A stretch of DNA of 64,000 nucleotides from the NCBI GenBank assembly GCA_003254905.1, contig QANU01094832.1:693937-757936 (forward strand), read 5' to 3'. This DNA comes from Nissolia schottii. Lineage: Eukaryota; Streptophyta; Magnoliopsida; Fabales; Fabaceae. Made by a program: the position numbers and the translations under genes. The notes under the pieces were generated by a model. The model was given only the letters and a program-made list of their open reading frames with translations. It did not search any database and was not told the origin of the DNA. Of the stretch, positions 1 through 11,538 are shown piece after piece; within the stretch, counting starts at the first letter, position 1; the number at the start of each line of letters is the position of its first letter.

Positions 1-58
1 TGCCATCGACTTAATACCCCTTGCTAGAAGATCTCAGGTATATTATGTTCTCATGCAG

Positions 59-1007
59 CTGAGATAGCTTGGCATCAAATGAGGAAGGAATGGGTTGGTA
101 ATCAGTCTAAAAAATGGCAGAGACCACCTAAAGATTCAGTTATGAGTATGAGGTATATGCATAATTCTGATTAAATTTGTCATGATGATATGGCCCCAAA
201 AAAAAAAAAAAAGGGAGGTGGTATGCTGAGTCAATGGTGTAATAATTTTTTTTTCAGGATTTTATTTTGATCGGCTGCATAGTGCTAGACACCATTAGTA
301 AACCTAAACCATGTGGGGCTACTTGTTTAAAGAGAATTAAGAACGTTTACTTGAAGTTAAATATTCTAGTTATTCGAATGGTATGACACCATCTTGTTTA
401 GTGATAGTGCATATGGATAGGAACGTTTATTTGTTTTTTTTTTTTATCCAAATCCAAAAAATGATAGGAGATATGGTTATGCACTTGTGATAGATCATAT
501 GTGAACTCTTTTATGTGGAAATAAAAGTGTTAATAAGATCAGATTGGGTTTGCTAGACTATAAATTTTGTGCGAATATATAGCTAAATTGGGAAGATTGA
601 ATCATGTATTAGTCTTATGGTCAGTGGCACCAACTCCTGCTTTTTATAAAGGGTAGGTCCTAGATGCAATAGTTTCTGCCTTGTAATCCATCCTCATATG
701 GTTGCTTCTATATGTACCTTTGTGGTGTTTATGAAACCCTAAACATCTGTGTTATGTTTACCAACAGTAACCATGACATCCCTTGCAGCTGGACAACAAG
801 TTATGAGGATTTGCTTTTATCTACAGAACCTTTTCAGCGGCCAATACCATTAGGCGTAAGTTGTTTAAGATGCTTCTTCGCCCTCTAATCAAAACTTGGG
901 ATAAATTATGTGAAATAGAAATTTTGATAGAATGGTGTTTTATGCTTATGCAGAAGATGGTGGATTTTTTAGTGGACATTTGGCAGGAAGGGGGTCTTTA
1001 TGATTAG
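59..1007 (+). CDS. Gag1-like clamp (DUF4050) protein, C-terminal exons only
   Basis: Three coding exons are visible at 59-152, 789-855 and 954-1007 (stop TAG 1005-1007), joined through GT-AG introns with consistent phase. They encode about 71 residues containing AEIAWHQMRKEWVGNQ, SWTTSYEDLL, RPIPLG and KMVDFLVDIWQEGGLYD at the very C-terminus. This is the conserved block of the plant DUF4050 / Gag1-like clamp family as I remember it. Bases 1-58 are the end of an intron whose 5' side is outside the window, since every reading of them that would fit the required phase has a stop. The biochemical role in plants is not established; the family takes its name from a fungal protein. The upstream exons are missing only because the window starts here. 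Family call is by remembered motifs, not by a search. Confidence 0.82.
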
Positions 1008-2293
1008 ATGACACTATTGACAGGTAAATTTCATTGTAAATTTCAGTAAGAATCTTGCACGGTTTTGTTTGTGCAGATTGAAGCTGAGGGAAACACATTT
1101 GGTGGACAAAAACCATTTACCTTTAGGTTGATTAATTGATTGCATAATTGATTCTCTTGGCAGCACAAACAAGCTTCATTGCAGTTTAGATCTTCCTAGA
1201 AATTCGACAAGCATGTTGTGGTTGTTTCTGCTAAGCATTGATCTATCTAACCAAAAATTTTGTTGTAGAACCGAATCTTAATATTTTTGAGTGGGGCAAT
1301 CTCTCAACATGTTTTGATGAAATTTGAAACACAATTTAAATTCTGTTTTTTTGTTAAGTAGCTGTTTGATAAAGTTGTACTCAAAGTATGTTCAGTAGAA
1401 CAATCGATGTGCTTGTTCCAAGATAATTACGCTTTAAGCCTTGAATCTCGCTGGTTAATAAGTGAATGTTGTTGTGACATGTAGTGCATGTTTGAATTCT
1501 CATTTGCAACTTTAAAATCATGGTTTAGGCAAAAGTTGGAAGAGAATAATAATAATAATATACTGTAAGTTTTTATGGTTCCAAGCAAGCTAACAATTTG
1601 ACAGTTGACGTACCCTTTTTCAAGTAAGTCAATCTCTCCAAAACAATGCTCATAGGAGAAAGATCTTATCCTCCTGTTCATGGTGAGCCTAAACTAAGTT
1701 TAGGTATTGGCAAATGCGGTACCCTATCCAACTATTGAAAAATACAAGCTAGTCACAATTTTAATCATAATATATTAGTTAGAGTGGTAAGACAACATTA
1801 TTTTATCTAATTATCATTTTTGTTTTCAATCAACAAGAACGTTTTTATATGAATTATTATTTTTAAAAACTACACATGAATGAATATATTGGTGGCGATT
1901 ACTTCACCTATTTTGAACTTTACAAACCAATATTGCTATATCATTTTAATAATCAACTTAAAATTTTCTAAATCCAAAATCTCACTTGCACTTGTGTCAT
2001 ACTTTACAATTTTCCAATGACCATTTCGATAGATAGTATTTTTTTTTTCCTTCAATGATTTGGTTTTATTAATCAAGGCAAACACCGAGAAAAATAGAAC
2101 ACTAAGTACATCAATGTCCGATCATCAAGATGCAACAACACTCGACAATGACCATCTCTAACAATACCAACTCATCAAAGTTTCAGAATTTTTCCTGGTT
2201 GTATTGGCTTGTTAATCCATTGTCCACTACTATCATTCACGATCCAAATACAATAGCATTGCAATTGCAATTAAGAACCATTATTCTGCCACC
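1008..2293. other. Intergenic: 3'UTR of DUF4050 gene and PPR upstream region
   Basis: No coding segment supported. The first few hundred bases should be the 3'UTR of the preceding gene. A short AAT repeat lies near 1546-1560. A minus-strand ORF at 1427-1681 has no recognisable domain. The PPR promoter must lie in the last few hundred bases, but I see no convincing TATA box. Confidence 0.5.
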
Positions 2294-4233
2294 ATGAAGA
2301 AGCACCTATTAGCAAACCAATCTCACAAAGTGAAAGCTTTGTTATCATCATCATCATCATGCAAGACATTCCAACAAGCACTCCAAGTCCATGCCCACGT
2401 CATCCTCAATGGTCTCCACCGCGACCTTCTCGTACAAACATCGCTCATCTCCTTCTTCTCTTCCTTAAACTCCCCGAAAGCCTTGCAACATTGCCGCCTC
2501 ATCTTCTCCCAAACCACCACCAACCCAGACACGTTCCTATGGAACGCAATGATCAAAGCACACTCCTTTAGCCACACCCCACAACATGCTATTGCCCTCT
2601 ACAAGTCAATGATGCTCAATGCTGAAGCAGCTTCTTCTTCACCTGATAGCTTCACCTACCCCTATTTGATCAAGTCTTGTGCGCGTTTGTTGAGTCCCAA
2701 ACTTGGTCTCCAGGTGCATTGCCATGTTAGGAAAAATGGGTGTTTGTCAGATATCTTTGTTGTGAATGCTTTGTTGCATATGTATTGTGTTTTTGGAGAG
2801 ACCCTTTCTGCGAGCAAGACGTTCGATGAAAGTCTCGTGAGAGATTGTGTTTCATATAACACGATGATTGGCGGGTTTGTGCAGGCGGGTCAGGCGGGTT
2901 TTGCGATTCGGGTTTTCAGGGAAATGGGGGGTTTGGGGGTTGAGGTTGATGAGTATACAATTGTTGCTTTGTTGTCTGCTTGTAAATTGTTGGAGGAGTA
3001 TGAGATTGGGAAGCAGGTGCATTGCTTGGCATGCAAGAAACTGGGGAGTTCGGGTTCTAACGTCTTGGTGATGAATGCTATTGTTGAAATGTACACGAAA
3101 TGTGGGTGCTTGGAGATGGCTGAGAGAGTCGTGAAGAGCGGGGTGAGGGGTGGGAAGAGTGTTGTCATGGCTTGGACTTCTGTTGTGAGTGCATATGCGC
3201 GTCGCGGGGAAGTTGAGACCGCTCGAAGACTGTTTGACCAAATGGACGTGAGAGATGTGGTTTCTTGGACGGCCATGATCAGCGGTTACTCTCACGCCTG
3301 GTATTTCCAGGAGGCATTGGAACTGTTTCTGCAGTTGGAGGATTTGGGGATGAAACCGGACGAGTTTGCTGTGGTTGCTGCTCTTTCCGCGATTTGGGAA
3401 AAAGGATTCACCACAAGTATGCTTCTGAGAATTGGCCCTGTCGTCAAAACGGGGGATTCACTTCTGCTGTTGTTGATATGTATGCCAAATGTGGAAGCAT
3501 AGACACTGCTTTGGACATATTCTGCAAAACAAGTGATAGTTTGAGAACTACTTGGCTCTATAATTCCATTATCTCTGGTCTTGCTCATCATGGCCGTGGC
3601 GAATATGCCATAACTTTGTTTAAAGAAATGGGGTTATTAGGGTTAAAACCAGATGAAGTCACATTTGTAGCACTTTTATGTGCTTGTGGCCACAGTGGTC
3701 TAGTTGATGACGGCAAGAAGCTTTTTGAATCGATGCCGGATGTCTATGGCATCGATCCTGAGATGGAGCATTACGGTTGTATGGTTGATCTTCTTGGCAG
3801 AGCCAGTCATCTGAACGAAGCATATGATTTGATTTTGAACATGCCATTTAAGGCCAATGCCGTGATTTGGAGAGCATTGTTAAGTGCTTGCAAGTTACAC
3901 GGAGATGTGGAATTGGCGAAAATTGCGAGCCATGAGCTTCTCACAATGGAGCATGATCATGGAGCGCGTTACGTGATGCTGTCTAACATGCTAGCTGACA
4001 TGGATCAGCATGATGAAGCTGAAAGTGTGAGAAAAGCAATTGATGATGTCGGTATCCAGAAGCCACCTGGTTGGAGCTATGTAGAGATGAATGGTGCTCT
4101 TCACAAGTTTCTGGCAGGTGACAAGTCTCACCCAGATGCCAAAGTCACTGAGATGATGCTTAGGGACATTAATATGGGATTGAAATCTGTGGGAAATGGT
4201 ATCAATGCATCAAAAATGGTGTTTGATATTTGA
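2294..4233 (+). pseudogene. Intronless PPR protein (PLS class, E/E+ type), frameshifted
   Basis: Organellar RNA-binding PPR proteins of the PLS class act in RNA editing or processing in mitochondria or plastids. The first frame (start ATG 2294) carries repeats such as DTFLWNAMIKAHS, DSFTYPYLIKSCAR, VSYNTMIGGFVQAG, NAIVEMYTKCG and VVSWTAMISGYS, then degenerates at ALSAIWEKG. The second frame takes over at about 3391 (DLGKRIHHKYASENW, VVDMYAKCG, YNSIISGLAHHG, KPDEVTFVALLCACGHSG) and runs to an E/E+ tail (PGWSYVEMNGALHKF, GDKSHPD) with stop at 4233. There is no DYW domain. Between codons starting at 3389 and 3391 the usual segment between ALSA and LGKRIHHK is missing, which implies a deletion whose length leaves remainder 1 on division by 3 (for example 22 or 25 nt). 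Both halves are otherwise open and well conserved, so the lesion is recent or a sequence error. As it stands the product would stop after 402 codons and lack the E domain. A candidate AATAAA lies at 4529. Confidence 0.85.
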
Positions 4234-5270
4234 TTAATTTTGAAGAAAGATTTGCGTTGGGACATTTTCCCTTTGACAAAATTGGATTGGAACATGAAAA
4301 GGGTAAAAAGCAAATTGACATTGAGTTTCTAGTGGTTGGAATTGAACTACTAGATTTCGATGGCTCGTTCTTATTATTTATTATGTTCTAGCATAGGCTA
4401 ATCCTTAAGAACAACTAAACTGTATCCCATTGTTTTTCTTGCTAAGTAATAAGTGAAACCTTGTAAACAGGATTTGTCTATTTTTTATTTGGTTTTAAAT
4501 ACTAACATGGGAATATATATGTATGAAGAATAAAGAATGTACAGAATCATGTTGACAGGAATCACCATAAGTAAACCTTTTGCCTATTGAAAACATGGAA
4601 CAAGCTGTTTCTAAAGATTCTTGTCAGAACTCGTTAATCCTTTTTCTTTTGGGGATATAGAGTTCATTAATATTACATTGCTTCAATTAGCCATATATTA
4701 TATAATATTTGTGATTTATCTCTAGACCTTACAGTGTTCTGTGAATGTAAGATCAAAAAACTAATTGCAACTTTCCAAAGTAGAAACTTAGACCAAACAA
4801 ATGCTAAGATCTTTCCTATGGTGAACAACTTCTTAAAGCTAAGGTCTTTATGAAGAGAAAGAATCAATCAAGTGACATTCTAAGTTTACACCCAACAGCA
4901 GAAGATTGGATGAAGAACAATCAATAGCAGAAAGAATGAAGGAAAATAGAAAAAGGTAGCTAGCTATTGCTGCAGAGGCTCCTTATCCACTCCCATTTTT
5001 CACCCAAGCTGAAAGACATATCTAAATTAAGATATGCACCAAGCTCCTTTATTTTTTCCGACCCAAAATCAGAAAAGATGATTACAATAATAACCACCTT
5101 TAGAAACCATTAACATGTTTGGTTTTTCAAGTGAAAACTCCAAACCACAGTTTGAACAAAATCTATTCAGAAAGTAACTTCTGTCCAAACCATGATTCTA
5201 GAGTTTCCAAACTAGAAACCAAACATGCTACAATAGAGAAACCTGGCATTCCACATGTCTGGTAACTTGA
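4234..5270. other. Convergent intergenic region, two 3'UTRs
   Basis: The PPR gene (plus) and the SAM synthetase gene (minus) converge here. AATAAA-like signals for the PPR transcript occur near 4529. The stretch 4980-5260 is probably the SAM synthetase 3'UTR. A minus-strand ORF at 4673-4867 resembles nothing I know. Confidence 0.5.
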
Positions 5271-6792
5271 TCAAGCCTTAGGCTTGAGGATCTTCACCTT
5301 CTCCCAAGTGAAATCAGGATCATCGCGTCCGAAGTGGCCATAAGCAGCAGTCTTCTGGTACCTGAATTTGCCCCCTCTTTGGAGATCAAGATTGATGGCA
5401 ATCATTCCTGGCCTGAAATCAAAGTTCTCCTTGATCAAAGCTAAGATATCCTTGTCTGGTATCTTCCCTGTCTTGTAAGTATCCACAAACACCGAAAGCG
5501 GCTCAGGCACACCAATTGCATAGGAAACCTGCACAATGCACCGGCGCGCTAGCCCTGAAGCCACCACACTCTTTGCAGCCTGCCTCACAATGTATGCACC
5601 ACTCCTATCAACTTTTGTAGGGTCCTTCCCTGAGAAGGCACCACCGCCATGAGCGCCCCAACCGCCATAGGTATCGATGATGATCTTCCTCCCGGTGAGC
5701 CCTGCATCGCCATGAGGCCCTCCAATCACAAACCTCCCTGAAGGGTTGAGGTGGAAGATGGTCTTGTCATCAAGGTACTCTGCTGGGATCACAGGTTTTA
5801 TCACATGCTCCTTCAAGTCCTTTCCAATCTGGTCATTTGTGACAGACTCATCATGCTGTGTTGAGATGAGGACTGTGTGGACCCTAATAGGGACCATGGC
5901 ACCATTATCATTCTTGTACTCAACAGTTACCTGGGTCTTACCTGTCCAAAAGCACACGTGTGTCGCCTTTGAATGAGTTAAAGAGATGAAAAGGGTTTAT
6001 AAGGTATGGATCGGAAGAAGGCCAATAAGTACTAAAGCCTTTTGGTCAAAGTAATCCAATCCATACTCCTAATAACTAAATCCAACATTCCAAAGATGAA
6101 GCTCGAAAAATCAGTTTTTAGCTTTTCAGTACAAGAGTATCCTCCCAACAAAATTTGTTTTCAAGCTTTTTCAGGTCTATACAAAAATCAACTTTTTACA
6201 ATCACCTTTTTTCAAACACTGAAACAAACTCACCCGTTAACCCCCAATCATTTAAGCCAGAAACCCAATGCTAAATTTCGAAAACATTACCATCAGGCCT
6301 CAGCCAAGGGCATGTCTTGTTCTTCCTGACCTCAGTGAGCTTGGCACCAAGCTTGGTGGCCAGCACATGAGTGAGTGGCATCAGCTCAGGTGTCTCATCT
6401 GTGGCATAGCCAAACATGTGGCCTTGGTCACCAGCACCAATCTCCTCAGGCTTCTTTGTCAAGTGGCCATGAACACCCTGTGCAATGTCAGGGCTCTGCT
6501 GCTCAATGTTGACAAGGACCTTGCAGTTGTCAGCATCGAGGCCAACATCGGCCGAAACAAAGCCGATTCCCCGGCACGTGTCTCTGACTATCTTCTCATA
6601 GTTCACATTTGCATTGGTTGTGATCTCACCAAAGACCATGACCATGTTGGTCTTCGTGCAGGTCTCACATGCGACCTTGCTGTCTGGGTCTTGCTCCAGG
6701 CAGGCATCAAGGATGGCATCTGAGACCTGATCACAGATCTTGTCTGGGTGACCCTCGTTTACGGATTCCGAGGTGAATAGAAAGGTATCCAT
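5271..6792 (-). CDS. SAMS: S-adenosylmethionine synthetase (methionine adenosyltransferase)
   Basis: Makes S-adenosylmethionine from methionine and ATP, the methyl donor and precursor for ethylene, polyamines and nicotianamine; normally a cytosolic homo-oligomer needing Mg2+ and K+. Two coding exons: 6291-6792 and 5271-5941, split inside Gly168 by a 349-nt GT-AG intron (donor GTAATG, acceptor GGACAG). The spliced frame gives 390 residues, the usual plant length. Visible signatures: GHPDK (14-18, ATP/methionine site), [11 protein letters not shown] (119-129), the P-loop-like GGGAFSGKD (266-274) and the C-terminal [13 protein letters not shown]. All catalytic motifs look intact and there is no transit peptide. 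Reading through the intron gives NVFEI and a stop, so splicing is required. Plant SAMS coding regions are, as far as I recall, usually uninterrupted, so this intron is notable. Residues match type I plant SAMS closely; the enzyme call is near certain, the paralogue is not. Confidence 0.97.
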
Positions 6793-7867
6793 CTATGTTC
6801 TTCAAAAAAAAAATGGAAAAAGAAGGCCAAAATGCCCAAGAATGCATGTTACTTCAATCATTTTCATACAATAATCACAATAATAATAATTGAAAGGGAA
6901 AAAAAAGTGTAGAAGCAGATAACTTGGGATTGTAAAGGCAACTTCTGTTGCATACCTAGTTATCAATCCATGTCATTTAGCATTTTCTACCGCAACCATA
7001 GTATCATATAGTATATAAAAGGTTTTTATTTTTTACTTTGGTAACATTAAAAAATTTCTCTTGATAAAATGTCAACTTAAAATTTGGTACACTATCATCA
7101 AATAATTAAATATTTTGACTATTGACATATTTTACGATAAGATACTATGGTATCATCTAATTTATGTAATCAACTCTACTTGGAAACACAAGACAAGACT
7201 ATTTTTGTAACATCAAATAAAGTAAACAAGCCAAAGTTACTGCTCTCTCCATAATCATTGTCGTGATCATACTTTAGTGATATGGCAATAATTCACATTT
7301 AACAACATAAATCACCAATAGGGGCCCACAAAAGGAAAATTACTACGTATAAATGTATAATAATTGGACTACATGTGAATTTGTAGCAAATTGTTGATGT
7401 AACTACGTATTTAGAGATCTAGATGTATACCAATCAAACATATATGTACGCCTAGATCTTCTTATATTAATCTGTTTAGCAATATTCCACACTATATAAT
7501 TTTCATTCTCTCTTATTATAGCATTGCGATCCAAACAAGCATGATTCATAACAGAACAGTCACAATTCACAATTAACGAGATCTGCGAGTGCTGCAGCTA
7601 CCTAGCACCGATCCTTCAAACAATTAACGAGATCCATTAATGAAATTTGCATTATTCACACACAAAATGTTGAGCAACGAAATAACAAGAACCAGAAGAA
7701 AGAAAGAAAAAAAAATACAGCATTCAATTTGTCACATAACAGAAGCAGCAAGCAAGTGCAAAATGTTAGATCTAAACGGAAGCTTAAAATGCAGAGAGAA
7801 AAGATACATAGCGCATTCATCTCATTTCTATACTTTGAATTAAGAAATTGAAAGAGAGATTACGTAC
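6793..7867 (-). other. Probable 5'UTR intron of the SAM synthetase gene
   Basis: On the minus strand a strong donor GTACGTA starts at 7867, about 90 bases downstream of the expected transcription start. Acceptors (GAAG at 6800 or ATAG at 6793, after a pyrimidine-rich stretch) lie directly before the start codon. A leader intron is common in plant SAMS genes. The short ORFs within it (7640-7843 and others) look fortuitous. Confidence 0.6.
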
Positions 7868-7983
7868 CGTGTGTATTGTACTTTTTCGCTGCGAGAGTGA
7901 GAAGAAAAAAATGTGAACAAGAAACAGAAATGGAATGCAAATCTGGAAGGTGAGGAATTTGAAAGAGAGATCGCCATGAGTTA

Positions 7984-7997
7984 CGTATATATATAGT
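7984..7997 (-). promoter_or_regulatory. TATA box of the SAM synthetase gene
   Basis: On the minus strand CTATATATATACG lies about 120 bases upstream of the proposed leader-intron donor at 7867. This gives a transcription start near 7955-7965 and a first 5'UTR exon of roughly 90-100 nt. The placement fits both the motif and the splice model. Confidence 0.55.
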
Positions 7998-9709
7998 GTG
8001 TGAGAGAACGTGGACGCAGCACGCATGACTCGCTCCAACTCTCTCAACTTAATTTTACAGCACTCCTACATATATTATCTTGTGAGATTTTTTCATGCGG
8101 TGGTTCATTTAAACGAAAAACGTGATCAATGATTTAATGCTTGGTGGCATGAAATTATAAAGCATTTTTGTAGAAGTTTTTAATCTTGTGTGATTAATTA
8201 ATATGGTAAAACATTTTACCCATGGAATATTAAAATTAATTCCTTAAAGCAATCTCTTTAACTAAATAAGAGGTCAAGAGCAATTCACATCTCCTTTGGT
8301 ATTGGTAATAAGCTAAGGGATTTGTGAGTTAGAGGGCACACAACAAATGATCTCTATCTCAAAAATTAAGATAGAGTGATGGTACATATGATTGAATAAT
8401 TCATGTGCTTTGAGTCTGTGAAATGGAGTATATCGTTTGTAAAATTTTTTTACTATGTCATTAAATCAAATCATTTTATATGCATGATTTTTTTCACCAA
8501 GTAAGTAAAAGAATTCACTATTTTTTCTTATGTTCATCTTTGGCTTAATCTTTTCATAATAAGAGACCATTTTTTTTTACTTTTATCTTAATCTTTAGCT
8601 TAATATATTTGGATAGAATTGGATCCAAATATATTAGCTCAAAGATGAACCTAAAAGAAAAAAAAAATAAAAGAGAAAAAAACCCGAAGGGAGCACATTA
8701 TAGGAGCAAGCATGATGCCAAAAAAAATAAGTCTCCTTAATTAAACACAACCAACAACATTCTCACCACATTTAACAAATTGAAGCCTGTGCTAATCGAA
8801 TATATGTTTTAAATAACTAAAGACAGTGATCATTGATCAATTGCTTATTGATGATGATGATGATATAATCTTTGCCAAGGTCCAATTGTTTAGCAACATC
8901 AAATGATGGGAACAAAAGCACTAGAACGGGCAATGGCGATGATTAATGCCAATTGAGCACTCTTTTCTCTCAATTGATGCCTCACCACTAGCATCATTTC
9001 TAAACTTAGAGTAGTTGTCACTTGTATCTCAATTTTTCAAGTTCTTGTGAAAGTAATTAAAGCACGACATGAAAGCAAGAAACAAAATGTTATTTTCATT
9101 ATTTCTTTTAAAAATATTGAAAAAAAAAGAAGAATTAATCGAAAAGAAAAACGAAAAACAGTCAATGAAAGTATGAAACCATAAACTAAACAAAACCTTA
9201 ACATTTTTAATCAAAACTATTTTTTTTCTTGATTCCTCAGCCAATGCCGGTTAGAAAACCCCCTAAAGTAATTTATTAATCTTCTTAATTAATACATATG
9301 CAAAACCTTGAAATGATAGATATTAGAAAACGGAGGTGTTAAAGAACTACTAAAACTTGCACTGAACAATCAGAATCAGCATTTGGAATAGCAAAACAAT
9401 AAGAAAATTACATTCAAAGTACTAAAATCTCAAGTCCGTCAACAAGTAATTGAACCTTCAAAGTACAAAATCTCAAGTTCCATTTCCATCCTGGGATGTG
9501 GAATAGCTTGTTGTATGATTATAGCCTCTTTCTTTTCCCCTAACAGCAGATCAGGAACCAATCTGAATTATTTTTAAACAATACGATCGACGAGCACATG
9601 ACATCCCAGTAATCAATAGTTCTCGATTGGAGTTAAGAAACGTGTGCAGAAAAGAATGTACATCATAACAGAAACAAATAACCTCGAGGCATTTTCGAAG
9701 AAGTTGTAA
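7998..9709. other. Intergenic: SAMS upstream region and DUF4079 3' flank
   Basis: No gene supported. It contains the upstream promoter of the minus-strand SAMS gene, a short inverted repeat (8591-8646), a GAT/TGA-rich microsatellite near 8850-8866 and the probable 3'UTR of the DUF4079 gene (about 9470-9709). A minus-strand ORF at 9029-9244 is low-complexity and unconvincing. Confidence 0.45.
8591..8646. repeat. Inverted repeat, 24-nt arms with 8-nt loop
   Basis: Left arm 8591-8614 (ATCTTTAGCTTAATATATTT followed by GGAT) pairs with right arm 8623-8646 (ATCCAAATATATTAGCTCAA followed by AGAT) across the loop AGAATTGG, with one small bulge. Weaker pairing of T-rich and A-rich flanks extends the hairpin. 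Probably a short MITE relic. Confidence 0.55.
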
Positions 9710-11538
9710 TCAATAACTGAGGCCTAATTGAAGTCCAAGGGCAGCATGAATAAGAAAAAGTGTCATGATACCACTTCCCAAGATGCCATGAACATTCCTT
9801 AGTCCAGGATTTTCCTGAAGATAGTAAAAGTAAATAAAAAATGAATCATGGATGTAAAGTTTTGAGCTCTATTATTAGCTGCTGGGTTCTTCTTGCAGAT
9901 ATACACTCTAGGACACCTTTTTGTTTTATTAATTCGTTATCAACTCATTTCTAAGACAAATTTCATTGCTTCTTTTTCTTTAAATGTGCATGCATAGAGT
10001 GCGCAAGAAATTAATAAACATGTTCTGAACATCAATGAAAAAGAAAAATGAAAAGAAATCAACACAAGCTAACTGGATATAACCAGTTACCTCAAACAGC
10101 GAAGGCAATATGGTTTGGATTGTCAACAAAGCAAGGCCTATGACGCCTGTAACAGCATGAGGACTGCAAACAAAAAGCAACATTATACAATGCAGCATGA
10201 GATTGTTGTTTATTCCAACAAATGAAAATTTGAATCAAGACATCTTACAATAGAAATTAGAATTTAACAACTACAATGTTCAACCATGAGGAGAAGTCAA
10301 TGACAGATAAAAATGCATGGTTGCTGATTACCTCTCAAAAATCGGTCTATCCGAGGTGAGTAGAGATGTTACTCCGCCAGTAGCTCCAAGAGCGAAGAAG
10401 AAAAACATTCCGGCTAAAAGCTTTGGGTGCAAGTCCTTGGCCTTGGCCTTTTCCTCCTGCAAAAGATTCAAGAAAAAATCTATAGATACCAAGCTAACTA
10501 ACTGTGTTGATATATAGTATCTAAATGTGAAGAAGTAAAATTGGAAAGAATACCATACCACATCATCAGAATAACGTATGCGAAAACCCAGATAGGTACC
10601 ATAGCCACCCATAGCAAAGAGCACAACTGCCTGCAAGTCGAAACCAATTCATTTCACAACAAATACAAGTCCTTTCTATATGATTAACAGTATACAAAGT
10701 ATGATTTAAAATTATAAGCATAGCACATACTAAAATCCAGTAGTGCATATGTTACTTCACAGCCCAAGTCTATAAAACTATAATGGTGAATTTGATACCA
10801 AATACAACACATCTGACATCTCTCATAAGCATAACTGCATAAGCATATCTATCTCACCTCAATACATACATATTTCAATATTCACTCATACTCCATTAGA
10901 ACAAAGTGTCCATATAATGTCACAATGTCTATATTCAAAAATACATTTTTCCCATTCAAAAAACTGTTACTATGTACTCATAAGCTACAATACCTACCAT
11001 GTTGCCAGGGTGACCCCAATGCACAAGCCAGTCAGGGAGGTTCCATGACTTGACAAGCTCAACAAACGGCCCAAATGCAGAACTCACAGCTCCAGCTGTT
11101 TAACACCCATTTGAAATTGTTAATCAAGATTTGAACTATTTCAATTTCCAAATTAAAATTGATTATTTTGAACCAAGACCCAGGAAAATAAGAATGCTAC
11201 ATAGAAACTTGTTGAATTGAACAAAGAGAGGGATTGAATTAAGCACCTCCTGGTAAGAGAGCAGCTGCACACAACAGTGGCAATGGAGAGAAAGAGTACA
11301 AGACAGTTTCACCCTTCTCCTCCAACTCTTCTTCATGGGTTTCAGGCAACTCTTGCTTCGCCACAAAACACTTGTGGTGAAGCATAGGTCTTGTTGTTGC
11401 GAAAGAGTGATGAGGGGAAAGAGTACTTGGAACTTGAAGTAGAGGTAGTGGAGAAGAGTGGAATGAAGACGGTGACAACAACAACATAGGACGGAGACCA
11501 ACAGCACCACCACCAACAGAAGCAGTAACCATAGCCAT
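9710..11538 (-). CDS. Plastid-targeted DUF4079 integral membrane protein
   Basis: Six exons: 11247-11538, 10998-11095, 10559-10630, 10332-10456, 10091-10163 and 9710-9814. All have GT-AG borders and matching phases, giving 254 residues. The N-terminus (MAMVTASVGGGAVGLRPMLL, then Ser/Pro-rich) looks like a chloroplast transit peptide of roughly 50-60 residues. Hydrophobic segments follow: about 77-97, 131-147, 168-188, 199-217 and 229-250. I recognise the DUF4079 family, shared by plants and cyanobacteria, from SPHAVTGVIGLALLTIQ, NVHGILGSGIMTLFLIHAAL and the C-terminal LGLQLGLSY. Histidines recur at or near membrane segments (H126, H164, H198, H229, H243), which is compatible with a haem-binding fold, but that is inference. 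Function is unknown to me; thylakoid or envelope membrane is the likely location. The start ATG 11538 is the first in-frame methionine of this exon. Confidence 0.85.

Noticed and set aside
1427-1681. Minus-strand ORF of 84 codons downstream of the DUF4050 gene
   Set aside because: No domain, biased composition and no splice or promoter context; probably a chance ORF in the 3' flank.
2323-3591. Several long ORFs opposite to or in other frames of the PPR gene
   Set aside because: They are shadows of the PPR coding sequence, and their translations are low-complexity and unlike known proteins.
3265-4233. Second PPR frame as a separate gene
   Set aside because: It begins in mid-repeat and continues the first frame after a small deletion, so one broken gene is the simpler explanation.
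5746-6723. Plus-strand ORFs across the SAM synthetase exons
   Set aside because: They are antisense shadows of highly conserved SAMS coding sequence.
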